Assembly (NCBI GenBank): GCA_937864385.1
Contig: CALMJN010000017.1
Coordinates: 1 to 5,766, forward strand
Reading direction: 5' to 3'
Length of the DNA: 5,766 nt
Source of the DNA: an uncultured Methanosarcinales archaeon
Lineage (GTDB): Archaea; Halobacteriota; Methanosarcinia; Methanotrichales; Methanotrichaceae
Positions within the stretch are counted from its first letter, which is position 1, and the number at the start of each line of letters is the position of its first letter. The notes beneath the pieces are model-generated. The model was not told the DNA's origin. It was given only the letters and a program-made list of their open reading frames with translations, and did no database searches. The translations under genes and the position numbers were made by a program. Positions 5,761 through 5,766 of the stretch are shown here, piece after piece.

Positions 5761-5766
5761 CTGATT

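Overview
The window looks like a piece of a methanogenic archaeal chromosome. Three things point that way: a YcaO/TfuA pair of the type that thioamidates methyl-coenzyme M reductase, the archaeal/eukaryotic-type translation factor aIF5A beside an agmatinase, and archaeal transcription and translation signals (TATA-like boxes at 1747-1755, 2240-2247 and 3905-3912; GAGGTG/GGAGG ribosome binding sites; an oligo-T terminator). The high G+C and heavy AGG/AGA arginine use would fit a Methanothrix/Methanosaeta-like organism, but that genus guess is inference from composition and gene style only.

The layout is divergent around about 2186-2270. To the left, on the minus strand, are a PaaI-type hotdog thioesterase (1757-2185), a YcaO cyclodehydratase-family protein (510-1721) and a TfuA-like protein cut by the window edge (1-556). 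The ycaO and tfuA genes overlap by 47 nt in different frames. To the right, on the plus strand, are an unrecognised 152-residue protein (2271-2729), a class I/II PLP aminotransferase (2806-3909), aIF5A (3945-4328), agmatinase (4350-5222) and a PNPOx-like flavin-binding split-barrel protein (5260-5679). These are closely spaced, with gaps of 21-76 nt. The last 87 nt hold a six-T run and a perfect 7-bp hairpin, probably the end of the plus-strand unit.

Two functional themes stand out. YcaO+TfuA are expected to convert a conserved McrA glycine to thioglycine. aIF5A next to agmatinase links the (deoxy)hypusine-modified translation factor to polyamine chemistry; in haloarchaea an agmatinase-like enzyme has been implicated in making deoxyhypusine from agmatine, so this adjacency may be functional. 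The thioesterase, aminotransferase, unknown protein and flavoprotein have no specific role that the sequence alone can fix. No tRNA, rRNA, CRISPR array, insertion sequence or clear sign of horizontal transfer was seen. The region looks like ordinary core chromosome rather than an accessory island, and I do not see a convincing undescribed multi-gene system.
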